The notes beneath the pieces are model-generated. The model saw nothing but the letters and a program-made list of their open reading frames with translations. It had not been told where the DNA came from and made no database searches. A stretch of DNA of 64,000 nucleotides from an uncultured Clostridia bacterium (GTDB lineage Bacteria; Bacillota; Clostridia; Christensenellales; CAG-917). The position numbers and the translations under genes are program-made. Below are positions 8,357-16,660 of this stretch, piece by piece; the stretch's first letter is position 1; each line of letters starts with the position of its first letter. The stretch covers positions 1 to 64,000 of the forward strand of contig CALVTS010000005.1 of the NCBI GenBank assembly GCA_944363035.1, in the 5' to 3' direction.

Positions 8357-8502
8357 GTGGGAGAAGGTGGATTCGAAAGGAGAAAGGCGAGTGGTAACGC
8401 ACCGCCTTCGACGGAATAGCCGTCTTGCCGTTATCTGACCTGCGTGCGGAGTTCACGCAGAACGGCAAACGGCGTCAGCGTCGGGTAAGGATCCACCTCT
8501 CC
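8357..8502 (-). repeat. 146-bp structured repeat module, copy 2
   Basis: Same length as copy 1 and differing at about four positions (for example GGGAGAAGG for GGGAGGAGG, and TAAGGATCC for TAAGAATCC). The tRNA-Tyr-like end matches 22 of 23 bases (8355-8377). Copies 1 and 2 are in the same orientation and bracket the whole restriction cassette. Confidence 0.75.
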
Positions 8503-8510
8503 AAAATGAG

Positions 8511-8536
8511 AAAACCGCACTATTCGGTGCGGTTTT
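8511..8536. terminator. terminator-like hairpin, module-associated
   Basis: Identical to the hairpin at 5092-5117 (AAAACCGCAC..GTGCGGTTTT). Beyond it, the sequence changes to the A+T-rich mobile region; 8540-8741 holds only a small hairpin (about 8676-8707) and no clear gene. Confidence 0.6.
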
Positions 8537-8741
8537 CTTGGTGGAGAAAGGGGAGTCTAAATCGAACATATATTGATTTGTTTGTAGAGCGAAAGCCGTC
8601 TTGATTGTTTTGTCAAAATGTTGTGACATAACTTTATGGACACTATCTGTTAGAGGACAAGAATGGGCAGAAAATAAGCGTATGAGTCGGTCAAACCCAT
8701 ACGCTTTTCGTTATTTATTGAGTTTATGATGCAGAACGGAA

Positions 8742-9631
8742 GTGTCTTACAGAGCAGCAAAAATTTCATTTGACGGAAGTCATTACATCGCCACCCCGAA
8801 GGAGAATTTTCCGCAGGGACATAAGCGACGACGGACAGCCATTCCGCTATCCGTTGACGAGATTGAGAAGAAAGAACAGTTCGAAGCCGCCTACAAGGAG
8901 AGCCAACAGCTTCCCAAAAAAGAGCGCAAAGCCTATATGCGGAAGGCTATGGAAAAGGCTATTCCTGATAAGAAACAACGACGGGAATACATTGAACTGA
9001 ACAACGAACGAAAAAAGACCAATGCGATACGCAGAAAAGTCCGTCTATCCAAGAAAGCGAATCTGCAAGAATGGAGTTATTTTTGCACGTTTACTTTCTC
9101 GGACGAATTGCATACGGAAGAAACATTCAGAACGTCGCTCCGCAATACCTTGAAACACTTTGTTTCTCGAAAGGGTTGGAAACATATCGGTGTATGGGAA
9201 CGCGGCGGAGAAACCGGAAGATTGCATTTCCACGGGATATTTTACATTCCGCCGGATGTATGGTCGGAGAAATCGTGGAAACCAAAGACTACAACACGAA
9301 CGAACACAAAATGAAGACGGCGCACCAGAATACCTACTTTCTCGAACGATACGGACGGAACGATTTTGAGCCGCTCGGAACGGCGGATGAAGTTAGGCGT
9401 TCTCTCGGCTATCTGATGAAGTATATCGAGAAGTCGGGTGAGCGGCTTATATACGGCGGCGATCTGCCTACCTATTTTGTTTCGGACGTGGCGGACGAAG
9501 ACGTTATCTGTCCATACGGAATAGACGACAGAAAAGCAGTCCTTGCGGATGATTTCACCTGCATGGTGGACGGCGAAATTATTGGCAAGGTAAGCAAAGA
9601 AGTTATAGCAAAAATGCCGAAGGCAAACTAA
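8742..9631 (+). pseudogene. rep: rolling-circle replication initiator (HUH Rep), frameshifted
   Basis: GTG start at 8742. The first frame runs to 9314 and carries the HUH motif of a Rep/relaxase fold, RLHFHGIFY, with His162 and His164 as metal ligands. Family similarity then continues in another frame from about 9255 (MVGEIVETKDYNT...) to the stop at 9631, including the likely catalytic tyrosine helix YLMKYIEKSGE. A single indel near 9250-9262 therefore splits one protein of roughly 295 residues. It would nick the element's double-strand origin. Decay is the simplest reading; programmed frameshifting or an assembly error cannot be excluded. Confidence 0.75.
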
Positions 9632-9635
9632 ATTT

Positions 9636-9819
9636 ACCTTTCGCCTGTGGAGCGTAAACGCTTGCACCTGCTCCGTCAAGGGAAAACATTTTGCGAAGGA
9701 CAATAGGAAAACAAACGGCGATGCAAAATATTTTCTTCTTCCTTGACGGCGTGTTACAGCGATAAAAGTTTTGGGACAGTCAACAGCTGCAACCGTTTAT
9801 TTTCGCTCCGCCGAAAGGT
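9636..9819. other. nested inverted repeats, candidate replication origin
   Basis: Two nested imperfect palindromes lie in the 227-bp gap after rep. The outer one pairs 9636-9654 (ACCTTTCGCCTGTGGAGCG) with 9804-9819; the inner one pairs 9673-9695 with 9719-9749 (CCGTCAAGG arms). Such structure next to a rolling-circle Rep is typical of double- or single-strand origins, but no nick site could be assigned. Confidence 0.4.
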
Positions 9820-9858
9820 AAAAAAATAAAAAATTTTCAAATCACAGGAGGTTACAAA

Positions 9859-10053
9859 ATGAACGCAGTACAGAAAGCATTTTACAGCGGCGAGGATCAC
9901 GAGAACTGTTATATCTTCGCCCCGTCTATCAGTAAACGGAAAACCGTGGACAGGCAGACCTACTATGTCCGCAGATATTACAACGGCGCCAAAGACTTTG
10001 AAAATACGATGGCGCAGCTTGCAACAAAGAAAATCAATAACATCGTGAGGTGA
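9859..10053 (+). CDS. small hypothetical protein of the mobile element
   Basis: 64 residues with an AGGAGG ribosome site just upstream (about 9846-9851). Rich in Tyr, Lys and Asn, no membrane segment and no recognised motif. It ends 4 bases before the recombinase start, so it is co-transcribed with it. Its role is unknown; small basic proteins in this position can be accessory recombination or regulatory factors, which is only a guess. Confidence 0.6.
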   Translation: MNAVQKAFYSGEDHENCYIFAPSISKRKTVDRQTYYVRRYYNGAKDFENTMAQLATKKINNIVR

Positions 10054-10057
10054 ACTT

Positions 10058-13000
10058 ATGAAACAAAAACATTACATAGCAGGCTTGTATTACAGACTTT
10101 CCCAAGAAGACGAACGTCAAGGCGAATCGGTATCCATAGACAACCAAAGAGCGATACTCCGCAAATATGCGGAAGAGCGCGGCTTTGAGATACACGACGA
10201 GTACATAGACGACGGCGTTTCGGGTACTACTTTTCAAAGACCGGAAGTGCAGAGATTGTTAGACGACGCGAAAATCGGCGTCATCAATACAATTATCGTG
10301 AAAGACTTGTCGCGCTTTGGAAGAAACTATATCGAGGTCGGGCAGTATATCGATTATGTCTTTCCAGCATTTGGAATACGATTTATCGCCATACAGGACA
10401 ACGTTGATACGGAAAACCGAGATAGCAATGCGATGGAAATGATGCCGATTATGAACATTTTTAATGAGTGCCACGCCGCAAATACCAGTAAAAAAATCCG
10501 TGCGGTAAAGAAGGCGCATGCAAAAGAAGGGATCTATACAGCCAAAAAGGCTGCTTACGGATACAAAATAGGCGCGGATAAAAGACGAACTCCCGTCATA
10601 GACGAAGAAACCGCGCCGATAGTAAAACGTATATTTGAGATGTACGCTTCAGGAATGAGTCCGTTGAAAATATCGGAAACGCTGAATTTGGAAGGAGTAA
10701 TGTCGCCGGCAGTGTATGCGCATACTGTTCTCGGACAAAAGCCCAGACCATACGGGATAGGATTGTGGTTAGCCAGCACGATAAGAGATATGCTGAATAG
10801 TATCATATACATCGGACATATGGCGCAGTTGCGCTGGACGTCGCTGTCCTACAAAAATCACAAACGCTTCAGAAAAGATGAAAGCGAATGGGCTGTCGTA
10901 TATAACAACCATGAGCCCATTATTTCACAGGAACTTTGGGACAAAGTACACGAACGCAAAAAATCTGTCGCGCAAGGCAGAAAAACAAAAATCGGCTTCA
11001 CGCATCCGCTGTCCGGATTTCTCTTTTGCGCCGACTGCGGAAACAAGATGAAACTTTGCACATCGATTAGCCGTAACGGAAACAGACTATACCACTTCGA
11101 TTGCGGTCATCACATACGATACGGAAAGGCGTATTGTTTTTCGCATTTCATATCTGCGAAAGTCATAGAAGAAATCATTCTCGACGATATACGGGAAATG
11201 GCGCAAAGAATCGTGAAGAAGCGTCCGGAAAAGATCGCTTTCATCCGCGGTTTCAAGAAGGGCAAGTTTGCTTTTGTCTATCTCACCGCCGTCCCGCTGT
11301 TCTGTGTGGGGCACATGTACGCGGGCAGGGACTTCCTCGCATCCTTTTTCGACGCCATCAACCAGACCGTCAACCTTGTCATTTTGAAATATTCCACGTC
11401 GTCGGTCACGCTCCTGATGGCGGACAGTGCCTTTTTCACCGCAACGATGTATTATTGCTTCTTTCTGGTGGCGATCAACGCCGTACTGTTCACCGTCTCG
11501 CTCACGGGACAGCGGCTGTGGCTGTTCGCGCAGTCCGTGGCGATGCGCTTTTCCGCAGAGGAACGGCTCATCGTTTTCGGGACGGGCAGGGGCTGCGAGG
11601 CGGTGTATCTGAGCGACGACGCCCGTGTGAAAGCGCTTGTCGGAGACTTCTCTCACGACGAGGCGGAGAAGCTGTATTCAGCCAAGATAAACTACATCCG
11701 CACGAAGACCCCGGAGCGCGTTGCAGAAAGGCTCGTCGCCGCCTGCGCGGAGAGAGGGAAGAGCAGCGTCGTCGTGATCGATACCGGTGACGAGGAGCGC
11801 AACATCGCGCTTTGCGGCGCATTCATCCGCCTTTGCGACGCGCTTGGGGAGAAGGCGGCGGGTCTTTTCGGCAAATTGCGGGTGTACGTCTTCGGCGACC
11901 CGCAGTATGAGACCACCTACGGCGACATCACGGAGTGCTCGCACGGCTGCATCCGTTATGTCAACAAATATCAGAAAGTCGCGATGAACTTTGTCGAGAA
12001 ATACCCCTTCGCCCTCTTTATGAGCGAGGAGCAGCTGGACTATTCCGCGGCGAAGGTGCGCGCGGGCGTGGACATCAACGTCGCGATGATAGGCTTCGGG
12101 AAGACGAACAGGCAGATCTTCCTCACCTCCGTCGCGAACAACCAGTTCATCACCGAGCGAGAGGGCAGGACGGAGCTCAAAAAGGTGCACTATCACATCT
12201 TTGACAAAAACCCCGCCGAGAACAACAAGAACCTCAACCATTCCTATTACCGCTACAAGCAGGAGAGAGAGGGATACGACGCGGACGCATATCTCCCGTT
12301 GCCCTCCCTCCCCGCCGACGAGAGCTATCACAAACTCGACGTCAACGACACCCGTTTTTACAATGTCCTGCACGACGCATTCACGTCGGAGAAGAACTCC
12401 GTAAACTTTGCCGTCATCGCTTTCGGCAGCGACCCCGAAAATATCGATTTTGCACAGAAACTGCTGGATAAACGAGCGGAATGGGGAGTTAAAAACCTTA
12501 TTGTGTTCGTAAAGACCCGCAAGGATCACAAGGATCTCGCCGTCCTTAACGTCCCCGGATGCTACGCCATCGGCAACGAGCGCGAGTGTGTTTTCGACAT
12601 CCGCGAGATCGTGGGCGACAGCATCTACCGCATGGCGCGCCTGCGCAACGCGGTGTATGACGTGGAGTATCTCGTCACCTGCGGAGAGGTGATCAAGCCC
12701 ACTTCGGATATGGTCGCGAAGAGCAAGGCGGCGTCGGACAGGGAGTGGTACACCGTGCGCTCGCAGCTTGAAAGGGAGTCCAGCCTTTATTGCTGTCTCA
12801 GCGTGCGGTCAAAGCTCAATCTCATGGGGTTGGACTGCGTGCCCAAGGGGACGAGGGGCAGACGCCCGCTCACCGAAGAGGAGTATCTCGCGCGGTACGC
12901 CAAAGGTTATATGCCGGACTTTGACACCTACGGAGTGGAAGTGGACGGCAAAAAAGTGGTGCACTACGACCTCGATTTCAAGCCATCTCTGCGCACCGAC

Positions 13001-13321
13001 CTCGCCGTGCACGAGCATCTGAGGTGGAACTCATTCATGATCAGCAAGGGCATGGTGCCCGCCGACAAGGAGCGCATCCTGAATGAGACGGTGACGAGAG
13101 CAGACGGCAGCGTGCGCCACACCAACGGCAAGAATTATGCGTTGCGCCGTCACGGCAATCTCACCACCTTCGAGGGGTTGGAAGAGTTCCGCAAGATGGT
13201 CGCGGAGCGTGACGGCAGGAGGGAAGAGGAGAAGGACGTCATCAAGTATGACTATCAGCTCATGGACGACGCCTGGTGGCTGCTCGACAAAGGCGGCTAT
13301 ATCATCGTGGAAAAGGAGTGA
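10058..13321 (+). CDS. in-frame chimera: large serine recombinase fused to membrane/Rossmann/RyR-like protein
   Basis: 1087 codons without a stop. Residues 1-~385 are a TnpX-type large serine recombinase: catalytic Ser15 in YYRLSQEDER, VSIDNQR, VSGTTFQRPEVQRLLDD, KDLSRFGRN, recombinase domain (~160-290) and a zinc ribbon (CADCGNKM..., then CGHHIRYGKAYC). It stops abruptly after DIREMAQRIV; family members run on for 150 or more residues. From ~386 the protein becomes another one with G+C-rich codons: two hydrophobic segments, a Rossmann motif IVFGTGRGCE, a second one (NVAMIGFGKTNRQIF) and a C-terminal region (HLRWNSFM..., RRHGNLTTFEGL..., YDYQLMDDAWWLL) like RyR domains joined to TrkA-N-type nucleotide-binding modules. 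A resident gene thus lost its start to the element. Whether a 1087-residue protein is made, or translation restarts inside, is not known. Confidence 0.8.
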   Translation: MKQKHYIAGLYYRLSQEDERQGESVSIDNQRAILRKYAEERGFEIHDEYIDDGVSGTTFQRPEVQRLLDDAKIGVINTIIVKDLSRFGRNYIEVGQYIDYVFPAFGIRFIAIQDNVDTENRDSNAMEMMPIMNIFNECHAANTSKKIRAVKKAHAKEGIYTAKKAAYGYKIGADKRRTPVIDEETAPIVKRIFEMYASGMSPLKISETLNLEGVMSPAVYAHTVLGQKPRPYGIGLWLASTIRDMLNSIIYIGHMAQLRWTSLSYKNHKRFRKDESEWAVVYNNHEPIISQELWDKVHERKKSVAQGRKTKIGFTHPLSGFLFCADCGNKMKLCTSISRNGNRLYHFDCGHHIRYGKAYCFSHFISAKVIEEIILDDIREMAQRIVKKRPEKIAFIRGFKKGKFAFVYLTAVPLFCVGHMYAGRDFLASFFDAINQTVNLVILKYSTSSVTLLMADSAFFTATMYYCFFLVAINAVLFTVSLTGQRLWLFAQSVAMRFSAEERLIVFGTGRGCEAVYLSDDARVKALVGDFSHDEAEKLYSAKINYIRTKTPERVAERLVAACAERGKSSVVVIDTGDEERNIALCGAFIRLCDALGEKAAGLFGKLRVYVFGDPQYETTYGDITECSHGCIRYVNKYQKVAMNFVEKYPFALFMSEEQLDYSAAKVRAGVDINVAMIGFGKTNRQIFLTSVANNQFITEREGRTELKKVHYHIFDKNPAENNKNLNHSYYRYKQEREGYDADAYLPLPSLPADESYHKLDVNDTRFYNVLHDAFTSEKNSVNFAVIAFGSDPENIDFAQKLLDKRAEWGVKNLIVFVKTRKDHKDLAVLNVPGCYAIGNERECVFDIREIVGDSIYRMARLRNAVYDVEYLVTCGEVIKPTSDMVAKSKAASDREWYTVRSQLERESSLYCCLSVRSKLNLMGLDCVPKGTRGRRPLTEEEYLARYAKGYMPDFDTYGVEVDGKKVVHYDLDFKPSLRTDLAVHEHLRWNSFMISKGMVPADKERILNETVTRADGSVRHTNGKNYALRRHGNLTTFEGLEEFRKMVAERDGRREEEKDVIKYDYQLMDDAWWLLDKGGYIIVEKE
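11205..11225 (+). other. junction between recombinase and resident gene
   Basis: Family similarity to serine recombinases ends at the codons for DIREMAQRIV, and the resident-style sequence KKRPEKIAF begins immediately, within about 20 bases. Codon use switches here from A+T-rich to G+C-rich. No duplicated target bases were recognised. Confidence 0.6.
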
Positions 13322-13355
13322 TATTTTTTCCTGCGGGCGTGAACATCAACAAAAT

Positions 13356-13381
13356 AAAGGCGGATCGTACGATCCGCCTTT
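13356..13381. terminator. bidirectional terminator between convergent genes
   Basis: AAAGGCGGATC GTAC GATCCGCCTTT is a perfect palindrome with A and T flanks, between the chimeric gene (+) and the membrane protein gene (-). Confidence 0.85.
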
Positions 13382-13403
13382 TGCTTGATTTGTTTTGAGG
13401 ATG

Positions 13404-15083
13404 TCATTTCATCTTCTTTTTGACGGTGGCGGAGCGGCGCACGATGCGGCGCTGCACCTCTTCGTTTTCCGCTTGCGGCTGGCTTGCGACCACATCCTGT
13501 TCGCACATGAGGTTCATCTCGTTGCAGAAAGAGGTGACCAGCGCTTCGCTCGCGTTCTTGCGGGTGAGCATGCTGAAGGACATGTTCTCCGCATGCGGGA
13601 TGACCATCGCGAACTCTTTGGTGAACTCGTCCACATCCAGCCCTTCCACGCCCGTCTCGAGCACCGTCTCGTACTTGTTGGCGGGGGTGACTTTTTGGGT
13701 GATTACGACGAACTTGCCATAGTCCTTGACGGGGGTGCCGGAGAGCACCGCGGCGCGGATCTGCTGCACGTCGAAGCCGTACTTCTCGAGGGGAGGAGTG
13801 TCGCGCAGGATGTCGGCGCGCACCTGCTGCCAGCGGGAGATGTTGTAGGACTCCGTGACGAGCCAGGAGATGACATTGGCGGGCAGATTGCGCAGGTCGT
13901 TGAACATATACCAGAACGGCCCGATGGGGAAGGTGCTGTCCTCCAGCGCCTTATAGATGATGTTGAGCTTATAAGCCGCATCGGGGTAGACCTTGACGGA
14001 GGCTTTATAGCCGCTGTGGTCGTCGTTTTCTTTGACGATGAGGACGGTCTTGGACTTATACTTGAACACCCAGTTCAGCGTGCCGCGCTTCTTGATGCAG
14101 TAAACGCCGGGGAGAGACTCGGCAAGGTCTATGACCTCGCGCATGGTCATCGTTTTCTCCTTGTGGGGGAGGAGGATGAGGTTCTCGAACTCGGCGTTGC
14201 CCGCCATATTCATGCGGATGACGTCCATGTCCGACGCGCCGTATTCCTCGAGGGTGGGCACCATCTCGGAATATTTCCTGACCACGGCGTAGATCTCGCC
14301 GTCATGCAGGCGGACAGAAGTGTAGTAGTTGGTGTTGAAGGAGCCGGGCAGCACGTTCTCGTCCTCTTCGAGAGGGGAGATGTTGTCGTCCGACGAGATA
14401 TACTTCATCAGCAGAGAGGCGTTGTCCTGCGAGAGCGCGACCACCGCGGGAGCGGCTTTCGCCTTTTCGCCGGACTCGTCCTTCTTTTCGTACTTCTTCG
14501 CGCCGCGCGGCGAGACGAGGAAGTAGAGCAGCCCCGCTATGACCGCAAGCACCACGAACACCACATCGAGGATGACCACGATGATGGGGTCGTCCATGAT
14601 GGCGAGCACGAAGGAGGAGGTGATGTCGCCGGTCTTGACGCCGAGCACGACGGAGCGGTCGTATTCCGCCGCGTCGCCTTCGAACACCACGCCCGTGGAG
14701 GTGACGGAAGCCACCTTCGCCTCATATACGCCGAACTCCCCGCTGCGGGTGATGAACCGCACTCCCACGGTGTCGCCCGCATAGAAGGGGGTGTCCCTGA
14801 ACACGGCGCCGCGGTCGAGAGCGATGCCCGATGACGGGTCGCTGAGCACGGTGCTGTACTCGTCGCCGATGAGATACATCCCGTCGTTGACGGAGGCGAC
14901 GGACAAAAAGACCACCACCACGATGTTGACGGCGAACGCGAGCGCGACGAGCACGATGAGCGCGATGCGCACCGCGTTGGCGATGGCGGGATCACGCAGA
15001 CCGTACGCGATCTCGAGCTTTTTGGACTCTTTTTTTTCGGATCTTGCTGTGGACTTTGCCGATTTCGCTTTTTCTTTTCCCAT
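13404..15083 (-). CDS. membrane protein of unknown family
   Basis: 559 residues; the ATG at 15083 has AGGGAAG upstream. A Lys/Ser-rich cytoplasmic N-terminus is followed by a hydrophobic segment (about 35-60), an extracytoplasmic domain of ~100 residues with Gly-rich beta strands (YAGDTVGVRF..., vaguely like signal-peptidase folds, not claimed), a second hydrophobic segment (about 165-195), and then a ~350-residue soluble domain with no motif I can name and a basic tail. The gene faces the Rossmann/RyR-like gene and shares its G+C-rich codon style, so both look resident. Function unknown. Confidence 0.75.
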   Translation of the reverse strand: MGKEKAKSAKSTARSEKKESKKLEIAYGLRDPAIANAVRIALIVLVALAFAVNIVVVVFLSVASVNDGMYLIGDEYSTVLSDPSSGIALDRGAVFRDTPFYAGDTVGVRFITRSGEFGVYEAKVASVTSTGVVFEGDAAEYDRSVVLGVKTGDITSSFVLAIMDDPIIVVILDVVFVVLAVIAGLLYFLVSPRGAKKYEKKDESGEKAKAAPAVVALSQDNASLLMKYISSDDNISPLEEDENVLPGSFNTNYYTSVRLHDGEIYAVVRKYSEMVPTLEEYGASDMDVIRMNMAGNAEFENLILLPHKEKTMTMREVIDLAESLPGVYCIKKRGTLNWVFKYKSKTVLIVKENDDHSGYKASVKVYPDAAYKLNIIYKALEDSTFPIGPFWYMFNDLRNLPANVISWLVTESYNISRWQQVRADILRDTPPLEKYGFDVQQIRAAVLSGTPVKDYGKFVVITQKVTPANKYETVLETGVEGLDVDEFTKEFAMVIPHAENMSFSMLTRKNASEALVTSFCNEMNLMCEQDVVASQPQAENEEVQRRIVRRSATVKKKMK

Positions 15084-15117
15084 AAACTTCCCTGCGTGAA
15101 AATAAATCACATTTTTA

Positions 15118-15146
15118 ACTTTATCCGAAAAAAAACCGTTTGTCAA
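15118..15146 (-). promoter_or_regulatory. sigma-A promoter of the 13.4-15.1 kb membrane protein gene
   Basis: On the minus strand: TTGACA (15141-15146), 17 bases, TAAAGT (15118-15123), about 35 bases before the start codon. The rest of the gap to 15385 is G+C-rich sequence in which I see no gene. Confidence 0.7.
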
Positions 15147-15385
15147 TGCCTCTTGCAAATCTCTCTAAGGCATAAAAAGTCGCGCTCGCGCATACGCGCT
15201 TTAAGGTGACGAAAAGCGGCGTCCGGATGATCTTCCGCCCGCCAATCGCCTTTTGGACCCCGAAAACGCGGCGGCGGATATGCTCGGCGCCTCGGCGAGG
15301 GGGAGAGGAGAGGGCGGCGGGACGGGGCGGAGCGCCGTGGCGCGCGTCCCGCGGTTTAAGGCGGAACAAAAAACAACAATCGTTA

Positions 15386-15414
15386 TTGCAATGTTGATTA
15401 TCGGATGATATAAT
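15386..15414 (+). promoter_or_regulatory. sigma-A promoter of the type IV pilus operon
   Basis: TTGCAA (15386-15391), 17 bases, perfect TATAAT (15409-15414). Transcript start near 15421, 24 bases before the pilC start. Confidence 0.75.
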
Positions 15415-15444
15415 GCGCGTAAGGGAAGTTATCAGGGGGCTATT

Positions 15445-16644
15445 TTGCAAAAATACACCTACAAAGCGTACGATCTTTCCGGTAAGTTCGTGAAAGGCAC
15501 TTTGGTCGCGGCGGATGACAAGGCGTTCCGTGACGCTCTGCACGACCAGGGGATGCGTTGTTACGAATACCGCATCGTCAATCAGGCAAAGCAAGTGCGT
15601 TACAAGCCTCTGAAGATCGCGGAGCTCATCGCGTTCAGCAGGCAGCTTTCGTCCATGCTTTCAGCGGGGTTGGACCTCAGCCTCAGCCTGAAGATGCTCT
15701 ATGAGCGCACCGAAAAGAAAAAGAAATATCTCAAATTCATCGAGGCGCGCCTTTTTGAGGAGATACAGAAGGGCGAGTCGCTCGCGGGCGCGATGCAGAA
15801 CCTGGACAACACCTTCCCGTCGCTGTATATCAGCATGGTGAAGTCCGGCGAGCTGAACGGCAAGATCGACGAGGCCCTCACCACCCTTGCGGATTATTTT
15901 GAGAAAGAACACAAGCAGCGCAACCAGATAAAGAGCGCGATGAGCTATCCCATCATCGTGCTCGTCATCTGCATCCTGGTGGTCATCCTGATGTCCGTCG
16001 TGGTGCTGCCGAGGATGGCGGCGATGATCCCGGAGGGGACTGCGCTGCCGCTGCCGACGGCGATCCTTCTCGGGCTGAAAGATTTTGTGGTGGACCAATG
16101 GTTCGTCGTGCTCATCATCGTATTCGCGCTGTTCGTCATCATCCCCATCATCAAGCGCATCCCCAAGGTCGCGGAGATCACGGGCAAGGCGGTGACGCGG
16201 CTCCCCGTCATAGGCAGGCTGACCAAGATGCTTTACACCGCGACTTTCGCGCGGTCGCTTTCCACACTGTACGCCACGGGCATCCCGCTCCTCGACGCCA
16301 TCGCGATGGGGGCGGAGATCGTCAACAACAAGTATATCGAGGTGAAGATCCGCGAGGCGGTCATCGCGATCAGGAAGGGCAGTTCCATCGCGGAGGCTTT
16401 CGCGCTCGTGGACGCATTCGACCCGATGCTGATGACAATGACATTCGTCGGCGAGCAGTCGGGCACGCTGGATGACATCCTCATCCAGACTGCGCAGTAT
16501 TTCGAGGAAGAGGCGCAAGGGGCGTTGAAACGTCTGATCGGGATGATCTCGCCCTTCATGCTGATGTTCATGGCACTCGTGGTCGGCTTCGTGCTCATCG
16601 CGGTCATGATGCCCATGCTGACGCTCTATCAATCCATAGGCTGA
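15445..16644 (+). CDS. pilC: type IV pilus inner-membrane platform protein PilC
   Basis: 399 residues, GspF/PilC family. Two repeated cytoplasmic helical domains (about 65-190 and 270-390) alternate with three hydrophobic segments (about 170-190, 215-235 and 370-395). It recruits the assembly ATPase and guides pilin subunits. The TTG start at 15445 has AGGGGG at 15434-15439. The ATPase that would drive it, PilB, lies at 25108. First gene of the pilus operon. Confidence 0.94.
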   Translation: MQKYTYKAYDLSGKFVKGTLVAADDKAFRDALHDQGMRCYEYRIVNQAKQVRYKPLKIAELIAFSRQLSSMLSAGLDLSLSLKMLYERTEKKKKYLKFIEARLFEEIQKGESLAGAMQNLDNTFPSLYISMVKSGELNGKIDEALTTLADYFEKEHKQRNQIKSAMSYPIIVLVICILVVILMSVVVLPRMAAMIPEGTALPLPTAILLGLKDFVVDQWFVVLIIVFALFVIIPIIKRIPKVAEITGKAVTRLPVIGRLTKMLYTATFARSLSTLYATGIPLLDAIAMGAEIVNNKYIEVKIREAVIAIRKGSSIAEAFALVDAFDPMLMTMTFVGEQSGTLDDILIQTAQYFEEEAQGALKRLIGMISPFMLMFMALVVGFVLIAVMMPMLTLYQSIG

Positions 16645-16660
16645 CAATGAGGAGGGATAT

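Larger units (their letters stand above)
8540..11213 (+). mobile_element. remnant of a mobilizable element (rep, small ORF, serine recombinase)
   Basis: A+T-richer block with a broken HUH Rep, a 64-residue protein and a TnpX-like large serine recombinase lacking its C-terminus. The left limit is placed at the end of the repeat-associated hairpin, and the right limit where the recombinase reading frame turns into a resident gene. No clean terminal repeats were found, so the ends are approximate. Confidence 0.6.

Noticed and set aside
13395..14834. Long plus-strand frame opposite the membrane protein gene
   Set aside because: It is the antisense shadow of a gene with a promoter, ribosome site and membrane segments; the residues are His/Asp-rich in a way typical of reverse frames in G+C-rich DNA.
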